Below, in pieces: positions 1 through 6,700 of a stretch of 17,990 nucleotides of DNA (position 1 is the first letter of the stretch; each line of letters begins with the position of its first letter). The translations under genes were made by a program, and so were the position numbers. Under the pieces are notes generated by a model. It worked only from the letters and a program-made list of their open reading frames with translations. It was not told the DNA's origin and did not search any database. The stretch is from Methanoregula sp. (lineage in GTDB: Archaea; Halobacteriota; Methanomicrobia; Methanomicrobiales; Methanospirillaceae), in contig PMKW01000191.1 of the NCBI GenBank assembly GCA_003157895.1, forward strand, positions 3,376 through 21,365, given 5' to 3'.

Positions 1-286
1 CCGTTCTCTTTCACCGTAATACCGTGCTCTCCATGGCCAAGGTAATGCGGCGTATCGTCAAGGTACCAGACGTCGAACGTTACCTTCCGGAGGTAAGCCC
101 CGACCGGGTGGGGGTTGAAGATATTTACCGTCGTATTCACCGTCATTGCCTGCAGCGAGACATCTGAAAGGGCGATATCCCCGATTGTAACAACCGGATC
201 CTTCAGAACCGGCTCTGGGTACATCTGGTAGCATGGATAACGATGAGAAAGACCAGCAGGACACCGGAAAGAAAACGAGGCTCCAT
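1..286 (-). pseudogene. LEA14-like (WHy-type) lipoprotein, 5' part, apparent frameshift, runs off window
   Basis: Two minus-strand frames together make one recognisable protein. From ATG 286 a short frame reads MEPRFLSGVLLVFLIVIHA, a positively charged residue followed by a hydrophobic segment typical of a signal peptide, then stops at TGA 203-205. A second frame joins at about 233-238 and reads CYQMYPEPVLKDPVVTIGDI and onward to the window edge, with the pattern VNTTVNIFNPHPVGA typical of archaeal LEA14-like desiccation-related proteins. A single missing base near 235 would join the frames and put a cysteine right after the hydrophobic stretch, as in a lipobox. A TATA-like element at 310-317 lies about 27 nt before ATG 286, which supports that start. 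It may be a true pseudogene or a sequencing error. Translation could also begin at the internal ATG 224, giving a protein without a signal peptide. The 3' part is outside the window. Confidence 0.6.
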
Positions 287-309
287 GATGAGCAGGTATC
301 CGGCTCCAT

Positions 310-317
310 CTAAATAG
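310..317 (-). promoter_or_regulatory. TATA-like box upstream of LEA14-like gene
   Basis: The minus strand reads CTATTTAG, centred about 27 nt before ATG 286. That spacing places the transcription start at or next to the start codon, as in leaderless archaeal genes. It supports the signal-peptide start of the frameshifted gene. Confidence 0.4.
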
Positions 318-385
318 GTTGCCGGTTTAACTGCTCCGGAAAACAGGAGAAATATTGCTTTTTACTGAAAATGAGGGGGAGGGGA

Positions 386-1162
386 CTACTCATTGAATTT
401 CTTATAGAGACGATTTGCCGCGAACTGGAAGATCAGAATGAAGATAACCAGCGCGAGGATATCCAGCAGCGGCGAAAAGAGCGACGTGCCGGTATACGCG
501 TACACAATCATATCGTTTCCATACGTGAGCGGGGAAAAAAGTGCGATCTCCTGGCCGATCTGCGGCATGGCCGATAACGGAATAAAGACACCGGAGATAA
601 AGATGAGCGGCAGCCGGACCGTGTTAAGTATCGACATCACCTCTCCAACGTTCTCGGTGGGATATGCAGCAAACAGGGTTCCAAGTGTCGCAAAGCAGAA
701 TGCAGTCAGTGCCATTGCAATCACGAGAACCGGTGCATGTTCAATCGGCGTTGCAAACAGGATGATCCCGACGATGAGCGGGAAACATGCAATACCGAGA
801 CTATACAGAAAACCGCTGATACTCTCACCGAAAACCAGTGAATGAAGCGAAATTGGTGCCGAGAGCAGCCGGTCGAACGTTTTTACCCGCCGCTCGATGG
901 GGATCGAGACCGGCTCAATCGAGGAGGCCGAGAAGAGCAGCGTGATCGCGATGAGACCAGGGATCAGGGTGCCGGGTGGGGCATTCTTCCCAATGGCAAA
1001 CGCAAGAAACATGAAGAACGGGAAGAGGATTCCCATCACGATGATGTTGGGCTTGATATAGTAGGTGATCATGTCCTTGCGCGAGATTGCCCATGCAGCG
1101 GAGATCTCGTGACTGAACCGCGCAAACCATGCGCCGGCTTTCCCTTCTTCAGTCGATGGCAT
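386..1162 (-). CDS. ABC-2 type transporter permease
   Basis: The 258-aa protein is an integral membrane subunit of an ABC-2 exporter. After a soluble N-terminus (residues 1-30) it has about six hydrophobic segments, at roughly 40-57, 65-80, 108-135, 145-168, 182-205 and 230-250. The segment FISGVFIPLSAMPQIGQEIA resembles the conserved part of ABC-2 permeases just before the last helix. ATG 1162 is preceded by a strong purine-rich ribosome binding site (GGGGGAG) about 8 nt upstream. The start lies inside the end of the ATPase gene (14-nt overlap), so the two are translationally coupled and almost certainly form one complex. The substrate cannot be told from sequence; homologues include multidrug and daunorubicin-type (DrrB-like) exporters. 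No truncation is seen. Confidence 0.9.
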   Translation of the reverse strand: MPSTEEGKAGAWFARFSHEISAAWAISRKDMITYYIKPNIIVMGILFPFFMFLAFAIGKNAPPGTLIPGLIAITLLFSASSIEPVSIPIERRVKTFDRLLSAPISLHSLVFGESISGFLYSLGIACFPLIVGIILFATPIEHAPVLVIAMALTAFCFATLGTLFAAYPTENVGEVMSILNTVRLPLIFISGVFIPLSAMPQIGQEIALFSPLTYGNDMIVYAYTGTSLFSPLLDILALVIFILIFQFAANRLYKKFNE

Positions 1163-2105
1163 GGATCGCTCCCCCCGTTCTCTGCAGGCCGGTCAGCCGG
1201 ATGAATACGTCTTCAAGGCTTGGTCCCAGGGTAGAAATGCTGGTCACCCGGAGATTTCTTGTGTGGGCATATGCCATCACCGATTCAATGACCGTTGCAG
1301 GATCTTCCGTGTACAACCGGAACTTGTCACCTTCCTTTATGGCATCGTTGACCATCGAAAGATGGTGAATCTCGTCAAGTTGTTGTGCAGATGAATGATC
1401 AAAAGAGACAACGACTGACTGCACGCTCTGGATCGTATTCTTGAGCCGTTCCGGCGCGTCGATTGCAGCGATAATCCCCCTGTTGACGATTGCTACCCGA
1501 TCACACATCAGGTTTGCCTCCTCGATATTATGGGTTGTTAAAAATACGGTAACCCCCTCATGGATGAGACCCGTAATCACATCGCGGATGATGAGGTTGC
1601 TCTGGACGTCAAGGCCGGAGGTTGGTTCGTCAAGGAAAAGAAGGCGCGGGCTGTTGACAAGCCCCATGGCAATTGTCAGCCGCCGTTTCATACCCTTGGA
1701 AAAACCATGCACCTTGTCGTTGCGCCGCTCATACAGGTCAAAGGTGGTGAGTAATTCGGTCGCTTTTTTCTCTCGCTCGTACCGGCCCACATGGTAAAGC
1801 TCTGCGGAAAAGATCATGTTCTGCCACGCGGTCAGGTCATCGTAGACGTTTGAGGTTTCGGAAACGATTCCCATGGACTGCCGCGCCGCAATCGTGTCAC
1901 GCCCGATATCATGACCGAAGATGGTCGCCGTTCCTGAGGTAGGATAAGAAATACCGGTGAGGATCCTGATCGTGGTGGTTTTCCCCGCACCGTTGGGACC
2001 CAGGAAGCCGAATGTCTCGCCTTCGGATACGGAAAAACTGATGTCATCCAGCGCGGTCAGTGCACCAAACCGTTTGGAAAGATGCGAGACTTCGATCGCA
2101 TTCAT
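1149..2105 (-). CDS. ABC transporter ATP-binding protein (DrrA/CcmA-like)
   Basis: This 318-aa cytoplasmic ATPase powers the adjacent ABC-2 permease. Motifs are complete: Walker A GPNGAGKTT (residues 36-44), signature FSKGMKRRL (135-143, a common variant of LSGGQ in this subfamily), Walker B LLFLDEPTSGLD (155-166) and H-loop histidine H192 in TTHNIEEA. The Q-loop position carries glutamate (VSE, about 81-83), which is frequent in DrrA-type ATPases. The last 100 residues form the C-terminal extension typical of this family. It is the first gene of a two-gene operon and overlaps the permease by 14 nt. A TATA-like box about 28 nt upstream of ATG 2105 suggests a leaderless or very short-leader mRNA. 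The transported compound is unknown. Confidence 0.93.
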   Translation of the reverse strand: MNAIEVSHLSKRFGALTALDDISFSVSEGETFGFLGPNGAGKTTTIRILTGISYPTSGTATIFGHDIGRDTIAARQSMGIVSETSNVYDDLTAWQNMIFSAELYHVGRYEREKKATELLTTFDLYERRNDKVHGFSKGMKRRLTIAMGLVNSPRLLFLDEPTSGLDVQSNLIIRDVITGLIHEGVTVFLTTHNIEEANLMCDRVAIVNRGIIAAIDAPERLKNTIQSVQSVVVSFDHSSAQQLDEIHHLSMVNDAIKEGDKFRLYTEDPATVIESVMAYAHTRNLRVTSISTLGPSLEDVFIRLTGLQRTGGAIHAID

Positions 2106-2129
2106 ACAATCATCATACGAACGGATGGG

Positions 2130-2137
2130 ATTTTAAA
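2130..2137 (-). promoter_or_regulatory. TATA box of ABC exporter operon
   Basis: The minus strand reads TTTAAAAT, centred about 28 nt before ATG 2105, with no Shine-Dalgarno-like sequence in between. This implies transcription starting close to the start codon. Confidence 0.5.
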
Positions 2138-2239
2138 CGATCCGTTGGTACCACTGCGTAAATACTCTGCCAAAGGAGGAAATTTTGTACGGAGACTCAT
2201 ACTCGGCCAGAAATACCGGGTCCCGCAATACGCGGTATA

Positions 2240-2262
2240 ATAAAAAACCGACCGATAAGGCA
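2240..2262 (-). terminator. T-rich terminator after pyrophosphatase gene
   Basis: On the minus strand, about 25 nt after the stop at 2272, a GC-containing stretch is followed by a run of six T (complement of A 2242-2247) and ATTATA. Archaeal RNA polymerase terminates at such oligo-T tracts. Confidence 0.4.
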
Positions 2263-2271
2263 TATTCATTA

Positions 2272-3897
2272 TCACCTGTCCGGAAAATCGCGGAGCCTGG
2301 CCCCGAGCCAGGGAAGGAAGTCCTTCTTCCGCGACATGACCCCGTCGAAGCGCTCGGGCATACCGGTACCGAACACACCCAAAAGGAGCGTTTCATCTGC
2401 TGCAGCGTACACATCGCTCGAATTTTCCATAACGTTGGTAAAGAGGGCAATGGCAAGATCGGTCTTTGTCCGGTTTTGCAGGGAAGCCAGTTCGGCAAGA
2501 ATGGATTCGGAGCGATTACGGTTCCAGCCAAAGGAGGGTACCATTACCTGAGCGATGATCACCTTCTTTTTTGAGAGATCAAACTCCTTAGTATCGCGGG
2601 ACAGGAGGGTCGCAAGCGGGACCCCTGACAGGTCCATGCCCCGCTCGAGAAGCGAAGTGCCGAGCTCTTCGGGTTCGACGGCGGCAACGGGGGAAAGGAA
2701 CTTCACTGCCATCCGGTCGCGGTGGGTTGTCGTCGACATCCGGAGCGCAAGGGTGTCGGAGAGGATACCACACAGGAGTGCCCCGGCTGTCCCCCGCAAC
2801 GGGACCAGACCGGATTCCATAAACTTCATTGCGATGATGGTCGATGTCGCACCGACCGGGTCGTTTAAGAATTTCACCGGTTTTAAAGTCGTGATGGGAC
2901 TAAGGCGGTGGTGGTCGATGATCTCGACAATCTCTGCTTCACCTATCCCATCAACAGCCTGCGATGCCTCGTTGTGGTCGAGAAGGATGACAGACCGGCG
3001 CACATCGTCAAGCAGGGTAGTCCTTGTCAGGACACCGGCCAGCGTCCCGTCCGGCCTGACCACGCAGGCAGCACGGAACGTCGAGCCGGAGACCACCTGC
3101 CGGGCATGGGCAATAGTGTCCGGGAGGGTAAGCAGGGGAACGCCCTGCTCCATGACCTCGCGGGCGGGGAGCGAGAGGTTGATCATCTTCCCGACACCGA
3201 ACGCATCAAGCGGGGTGGTGAGGACCGAGACGCCCTTCTTCTTCGCTGCGGCAGCGACCAGATCTCCTGCCGGTGCACCCCCTGCGATGATCAGGCAGGC
3301 GATCCCGCCCGCGATGAAGGCGAGCTGGGCCGGCTTGTCGTCCCCAACAACCGCAATGTCCTTTGCCGTCATCTTCGCGAGCGTGGCACGGAGAGCATCG
3401 ATGGCGATGTAGACCCTCCCTTCAAGGACCGCATGTGCTGACACGGTTATGTCAGCATTCAGGATCCGGGCAAGGGTATTTAAGGGAATCGGGGTTACTG
3501 CAAGCTCGGCGAGATGGATCTTTTCAAGATATGCGGCTGCAAGGGCATGTTCGCCTATCATACCGACCGGTTTTCCTGCACTATTGGTGATGACCACGTT
3601 CCGGATTCCCTTCTTTGCCATCAGGGTCGCGACATCGACGGTCGGGACATCAGCGGTCAGCGAGAAGACCGGGTGGTAGGTGATATCCGAGAGGCGTGGC
3701 TCAACGGAGGGGATGAAAGACGGCCCTTCGATCCCGAACCGCTCCAGCATATACCTAGTCTCGGGGTTCAGCTCGCCGCACCGGGCCGGGATGTACCTGC
3801 CCGGCTCGGAGCGGTTTTTAAATTCCGCATACCCGATGACACTTGCAATACTGTCTGTATCGGGCTGCCGGTGTCCGAAGATATAGATCGGGGTCAT
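2272..3897 (-). CDS. Manganese-dependent (family II, DHH) inorganic pyrophosphatase with CBS and DRTGG domains
   Basis: The predicted cytoplasmic enzyme hydrolyses pyrophosphate to phosphate. Numbering from ATG 3897 (541 aa): the N-terminal DHH half begins with the metal site GHRQPDTDS (8-16). It is interrupted by a regulatory insert of CBS (about 75-130), DRTGG (about 135-235) and second CBS (about 240-295). The DHH domain then resumes with LLDHNE (305-310) and EIIDHHRL (326-333), followed by GILSDT (377-382) and a DHHA2 domain ending with the SRKK substrate-binding motif near the C-terminus. CBS/DRTGG inserts in this family bind adenine nucleotides and tune activity. The reading frame extends upstream to TTG 3945, but ATG 3897 fits the family start and has AGGA about 9 nt ahead. 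It is monocistronic, with 146 bp to the upstream gene. Confidence 0.9.
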   Translation of the reverse strand: MTPIYIFGHRQPDTDSIASVIGYAEFKNRSEPGRYIPARCGELNPETRYMLERFGIEGPSFIPSVEPRLSDITYHPVFSLTADVPTVDVATLMAKKGIRNVVITNSAGKPVGMIGEHALAAAYLEKIHLAELAVTPIPLNTLARILNADITVSAHAVLEGRVYIAIDALRATLAKMTAKDIAVVGDDKPAQLAFIAGGIACLIIAGGAPAGDLVAAAAKKKGVSVLTTPLDAFGVGKMINLSLPAREVMEQGVPLLTLPDTIAHARQVVSGSTFRAACVVRPDGTLAGVLTRTTLLDDVRRSVILLDHNEASQAVDGIGEAEIVEIIDHHRLSPITTLKPVKFLNDPVGATSTIIAMKFMESGLVPLRGTAGALLCGILSDTLALRMSTTTHRDRMAVKFLSPVAAVEPEELGTSLLERGMDLSGVPLATLLSRDTKEFDLSKKKVIIAQVMVPSFGWNRNRSESILAELASLQNRTKTDLAIALFTNVMENSSDVYAAADETLLLGVFGTGMPERFDGVMSRKKDFLPWLGARLRDFPDR

Positions 3898-4043
3898 GGA
3901 TCTGTCCTGAAAGTCTGCGAATTGTCTGGAATACAATTGCCGCAATAGCTCATAATTGTACGGCGGGAAAAAAGGGCTGGATCAGGTAAACAGCCGGCAC
4001 CCGGCGGAAGGTTATGATCGGTTTGGGCGCTCATTTCAGAATG

Positions 4044-4319
4044 TTATAATCTGAATCCCGGCGAGGTATCGAACAGTTTCTGGTATAGCGAACTGAAGAG
4101 CGCGATATACTCGGCAGCTTGGGGGGTTGACTGGTAAGAGACCCTGTCGCCTTCCCTGATCCGGGCAAGGTGTCCCTTTGCCACCAGGAATTCGAGGTAT
4201 TCCTGGCCGGTCTTCGAGTTCAGATCGCAGCGGTTGATGATGGCGGTGAACCCCCGCGGCGTCCTGCAGTAAACGAGGATCTCCCAGTAAATCTCGTACG
4301 GGGTTCTCCGTTCCGCCAT
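4044..4319 (-). CDS. Small winged-helix DNA-binding protein (HTH_45/PF14947-like)
   Basis: The 91-aa basic protein starts MAERRTPYEIYWEILVYCRT and resembles archaeal single-domain winged-helix regulators: a helix-rich first part, a recognition segment around NRCDLNSKTGQEYLEFLVAKG (about 30-50) and a wing/strand region RIREGDRVSYQSTPQ (about 53-67), then a C-terminal helix that could mediate dimerisation. ATG 4319 is separated by only 2 bases from the stop of the membrane-protein gene upstream, so the two are co-transcribed. A longer open frame reaches 4643 but runs through the membrane gene in another frame and is not believed. The target promoter is unknown; autoregulation of the pair is an inference. 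No ligand or metal site is evident. Confidence 0.8.
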   Translation of the reverse strand: MAERRTPYEIYWEILVYCRTPRGFTAIINRCDLNSKTGQEYLEFLVAKGHLARIREGDRVSYQSTPQAAEYIALFSSLYQKLFDTSPGFRL

Positions 4320-4321
4320 GG

Positions 4322-4954
4322 TTATTTCCGCTCCATTGCGTGCTGCAGAACATCTTCCGAAGAGGCTGCGGTCTTCAGCCGCTGGTCCCATGAAGAAGCA
4401 TACCGGTGGAAACCGATGGAGATCAGGATTGTAACAATACCGATCGTCAGGTTGATGGCTGCAGCAATGACCGGGATTGCCCAGGACCACCAGTCTCCGC
4501 CCGCAGATCCGGCTGCAAACGCCTGCAGGAGACTTACGATACCCAGCATGACAAAGGCACACCCGCCCAGCCGGCAGATGACTATCATTTGCCGGAGAGT
4601 TTTTTGGTTCTCCCGGTAATGGGCGGTCATTTTGAGGATCCACCCGGTGAGGGTTTCAGGATTCACGGGTTCCGGGCTGTGACGCGATTCGCGACGGATA
4701 TCCCTGATGCCCCGGAGCATACGGGCACTGGTGAGTATCCAGCTCATCCCCAGACCGAAACCGACCAGTGCGACCATCGCAGCAGGTATCCGGATTACCG
4801 GGTTGGTCTGCCAGACCGGGAGCCCGAGGACCACGGTAACGATATATTGCATGCCGAATGCCATTGCCAGTGCTCCGAATGTCATGTTCAGGAGCACGAT
4901 AAGGAAGAAACTGTCGAGTTCTCCTTTGAACCGGGAAAGTGTGTCTTCACCCAT
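4322..4954 (-). CDS. Four-helix integral membrane protein, function unknown
   Basis: I do not recognise a characterised family. The 210-aa protein has four hydrophobic segments in two pairs, at about residues 16-45 and 55-78, then 120-143 and 152-178. Between the pairs is a charged loop of about 40 residues (RGIRDIRRESRHSPEP onward) that is probably cytoplasmic, and the C-terminus is charged. ATG 4954 is chosen over the in-frame GTG 4966: GGTGA lies 8 nt ahead of it, and a TATA-like element centred about 24 nt upstream would start the mRNA there. The gene runs directly into the winged-helix gene (2-nt gap). A membrane protein paired with a small DNA-binding protein suggests a sensor/anti-regulator arrangement, but this is inference from context only. 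Confidence 0.75.
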   Translation of the reverse strand: MGEDTLSRFKGELDSFFLIVLLNMTFGALAMAFGMQYIVTVVLGLPVWQTNPVIRIPAAMVALVGFGLGMSWILTSARMLRGIRDIRRESRHSPEPVNPETLTGWILKMTAHYRENQKTLRQMIVICRLGGCAFVMLGIVSLLQAFAAGSAGGDWWSWAIPVIAAAINLTIGIVTILISIGFHRYASSWDQRLKTAASSEDVLQHAMERK

Positions 4955-4973
4955 GCGGTTTTTCACCGCTCAC

Positions 4974-4983
4974 TATCTATATG
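4974..4983 (-). promoter_or_regulatory. TATA-like box of membrane-protein/winged-helix unit
   Basis: The minus strand reads CATATAGATAG in this stretch, centred about 24 nt before ATG 4954. The spacing fits a leaderless transcript starting at that ATG. Confidence 0.4.
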
Positions 4984-5113
4984 GGCATTTGCTGATTAAA
5001 GACCATGAATCTCAGGTACGTATCTTTACCCGTGTCGGGGACTATGGGCAGACAGGGCTGACAGGACAACTCCTTAATTTCCCGGGCACCCATACACTTA
5101 CGCAGGTGAACGG

Positions 5114-5296
5114 ATGTCAAAACGGGCAGTCGACATGACCTTCCAGGCGATCTACACGCTGACCGATCTCCGGATTTTACTCCGGGAGACAGCGCCCTCC
5201 CATGAGTTCGACGCGAACCAGAAAGCGCAGGTACAGCGGCTCCTGGAGAACCTTGAACGGCAGGTCGGGTCGTTAAAGCAGGAGATACTGAAATGA
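5114..5296 (+). CDS. 60-aa helical protein coupled to SepCysS
   Basis: This small protein is not from a family I can name. It starts MSKRAVDMTFQAIYTLTDLR and is predicted to be two amphipathic helices: residues about 7-28, and 33-60, the second rich in Q, E, L and R with coiled-coil character (QVQRLLENLERQVGSLKQEI). AGGTGA lies about 5 nt before ATG 5114. Its stop codon overlaps the SepCysS start in an ATGA junction (5293-5296), and its last codons supply the GCAGGAG ribosome binding site for SepCysS. Such coupling points to a stoichiometric partner. SepCysS, SepRS and tRNA-Cys are known to be brought together by SepCysE through a helical N-terminal part, so a stand-alone equivalent is a reasonable but unproven idea. 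Confidence 0.75.
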   Translation: MSKRAVDMTFQAIYTLTDLRILLRETAPSHEFDANQKAQVQRLLENLERQVGSLKQEILK

Positions 5297-6474
5297 GGTG
5301 CGGGAACGGGATCGAGGCCCGGCAGGTGAACGAGCTCTTCATCAACATCGACCCGATCCAGGCCGGGGGCCGGCTCACGGCCGATGCAATGAAAACCGTT
5401 ATCGCGTACGGGGACGGGTACTCGGTCTGCGACAACTGCCGCAAGCCCAACCGGCTCGACTATATAACAAAGCCCCCCATCGCTGAGTTCCACCGGGACG
5501 TGGCAAAGTGGCTCAACATGGACGCGGTACGGACCGTGCCCGGTGCCCGGCGCGGATTCCAGGCAGTTGCCCAGACGTACGTGAACAAAGGGGATCCGGT
5601 GCTCCTGACATCGCTCTCACACTACACGGAGTTCCTCGCGGTGGAGGAAGCCGGAGGAGTTGCCCGCGAGATCCCGGCGAGCGATCAGAAGCTGGTCACG
5701 CCCGATGCCGCAGCGGCAAAGATCGAGGCGGTAAAAAAAGAGTTCGGCAGGGTGCCCGTCCTTGCTTTCATCGATCAGGTGGATTACCAGTACGGCAACC
5801 TGCACGATGTCGCCGGTATTGCAAAGATTGCGCACCAGTATGACATCCCCGTGATCTGCAATGGAGCGTATACGGTCGGCATCCTGCCGGTCGATGGCAA
5901 AGCCCTCGGGATTGACTTCGTGGTCGGCTCCGGCCACAAGAGCATGGCAGCCCCGGCCCCCTCCGGTATTCTCGCGGCAACGGCAGAACGGGAGAGGGAG
6001 GTCTTCCGCACCACTGCGATTGTTGGCGACGTGACGAACCGGAAGTTCGGGATCAAGGAGCCGGAGATGATGGGCTGCACCCTGATGGGGGCAACGCTCG
6101 TCGGCATGATGGCCTCGTTCCCGCACGTGAAGGAGCGTACAAAACACTTTGACCGCGAACTGGAGAACAACCGGATCGTGATGGAGGCGCTCCTTTCCAT
6201 TGAGGGAACAGCGTGCCTGTCAGAGTACCCGCGGAAGCACACGATGACCCGGGTCGACACCACGGGATCGTTTGACAAGGTTGCCGAATCACACAAAAAA
6301 CGCGGGTACTATCTCCAGAGTGCGCTCGAGGAGAAAGGCATCACGGGCGTGATCCCCGGTGCAACCAAAGTCTGGAAATTCAATACCTATGGTACGACCC
6401 GGAAGCAGGCAGAGCACCTTGCCAAGTCGTTCACAGAAATCGCCCGCGAGAACGGGCTTGCAGTAAGTTCATAG
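5293..6474 (+). CDS. pscS: O-phosphoseryl-tRNA(Cys):cysteinyl-tRNA synthase (SepCysS)
   Basis: The 393-aa PLP enzyme converts Sep-tRNA(Cys), made by SepRS, to Cys-tRNA(Cys) using a sulfur donor. This is the methanogen route to Cys-tRNA and often to cysteine itself. Family hallmarks are visible: N-terminal FINIDPIQAGGRL (16-28), the CxxC pair C46 and C49 in GYSVCDNCRK, the PLP-binding lysine K216 in VVGSGHKSMAA, and the third conserved cysteine C252 in EMMGCTLMGATLVGMMASFPH. These cysteines form the persulfide/cluster site in studied homologues. ATG 5293 overlaps the stop of the 60-aa gene and has GCAGGAG 8 nt upstream. The N-terminus is short, with only about 15 residues before the conserved FINIDP. 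The gene is convergent with ThiI. Length and motifs are intact. Confidence 0.95.
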   Translation: MRCGNGIEARQVNELFINIDPIQAGGRLTADAMKTVIAYGDGYSVCDNCRKPNRLDYITKPPIAEFHRDVAKWLNMDAVRTVPGARRGFQAVAQTYVNKGDPVLLTSLSHYTEFLAVEEAGGVAREIPASDQKLVTPDAAAAKIEAVKKEFGRVPVLAFIDQVDYQYGNLHDVAGIAKIAHQYDIPVICNGAYTVGILPVDGKALGIDFVVGSGHKSMAAPAPSGILAATAEREREVFRTTAIVGDVTNRKFGIKEPEMMGCTLMGATLVGMMASFPHVKERTKHFDRELENNRIVMEALLSIEGTACLSEYPRKHTMTRVDTTGSFDKVAESHKKRGYYLQSALEEKGITGVIPGATKVWKFNTYGTTRKQAEHLAKSFTEIARENGLAVSS

Positions 6475-6484
6475 TCTCTCAAAA

Positions 6485-6504
6485 CCCCGGGCGCTCTCTT
6501 TTTT
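6485..6504 (+). terminator. Terminator after SepCysS
   Basis: A GC-rich stretch (CCCCGGGCGC) followed by a run of six T at 6499-6504 lies about 25 nt after the SepCysS stop codon. It has no strong stem; the oligo-T tract is the main signal. Confidence 0.4.
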
Positions 6505-6672
6505 ACGGTCAGGTAAGGGTATTATCCCCGATGGCCGGCAGACCGGGCAAAGACATCCTGTCGACCAGTCACGAAGTCACGGGAATGTCCGTAAAATATC
6601 GTACGCACGACCGACCCGTTCTTCCTGTTCTCCTGTTGTGGGGAACTGCAGATATCCCGGTCCAGGTTTTTT

Positions 6673-6692
6673 TGGGATTATCGCTCATCCCA
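6673..6692 (-). terminator. Inverted repeat just after ThiI stop
   Basis: TGGGAT (6673-6678) and ATCCCA (6687-6692) form a perfect 6-bp inverted repeat with an 8-nt loop, 8 nt beyond the ThiI stop codon at 6701. On the minus strand it is followed by A rather than T residues, so it may protect the 3' end rather than terminate. Confidence 0.3.
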
Positions 6693-6700
6693 CAGAATTG

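Noticed and set aside
58..309. 83-codon minus-strand open frame from ATG 309
   Set aside because: Its sequence is low-complexity and unlike any family, while the other two frames give a signal peptide and a LEA14-like body; it is an out-of-frame shadow.
2555..3412. 285-codon plus-strand open frame
   Set aside because: It is antisense to the pyrophosphatase, is Arg/Ser/Pro-rich, and lacks domain features; it is typical of GC-rich shadow frames.
3898..3945. 16-residue extension of the pyrophosphatase from TTG 3945
   Set aside because: It needs a rare TTG start and adds residues before the conserved N-terminal strand; ATG 3897 with AGGA upstream fits better.
4044..4643. Long N-terminal extension of the winged-helix gene
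   Set aside because: Residues before MAERRTP overlap the membrane-protein gene in another frame and show no homology; the start at 4319 is adjacent to the upstream stop.
4406..4999. 197-codon plus-strand open frame rich in His/Asp/Pro
   Set aside because: It lies opposite the well-supported membrane-protein gene, and its composition reflects antisense of hydrophobic codons.
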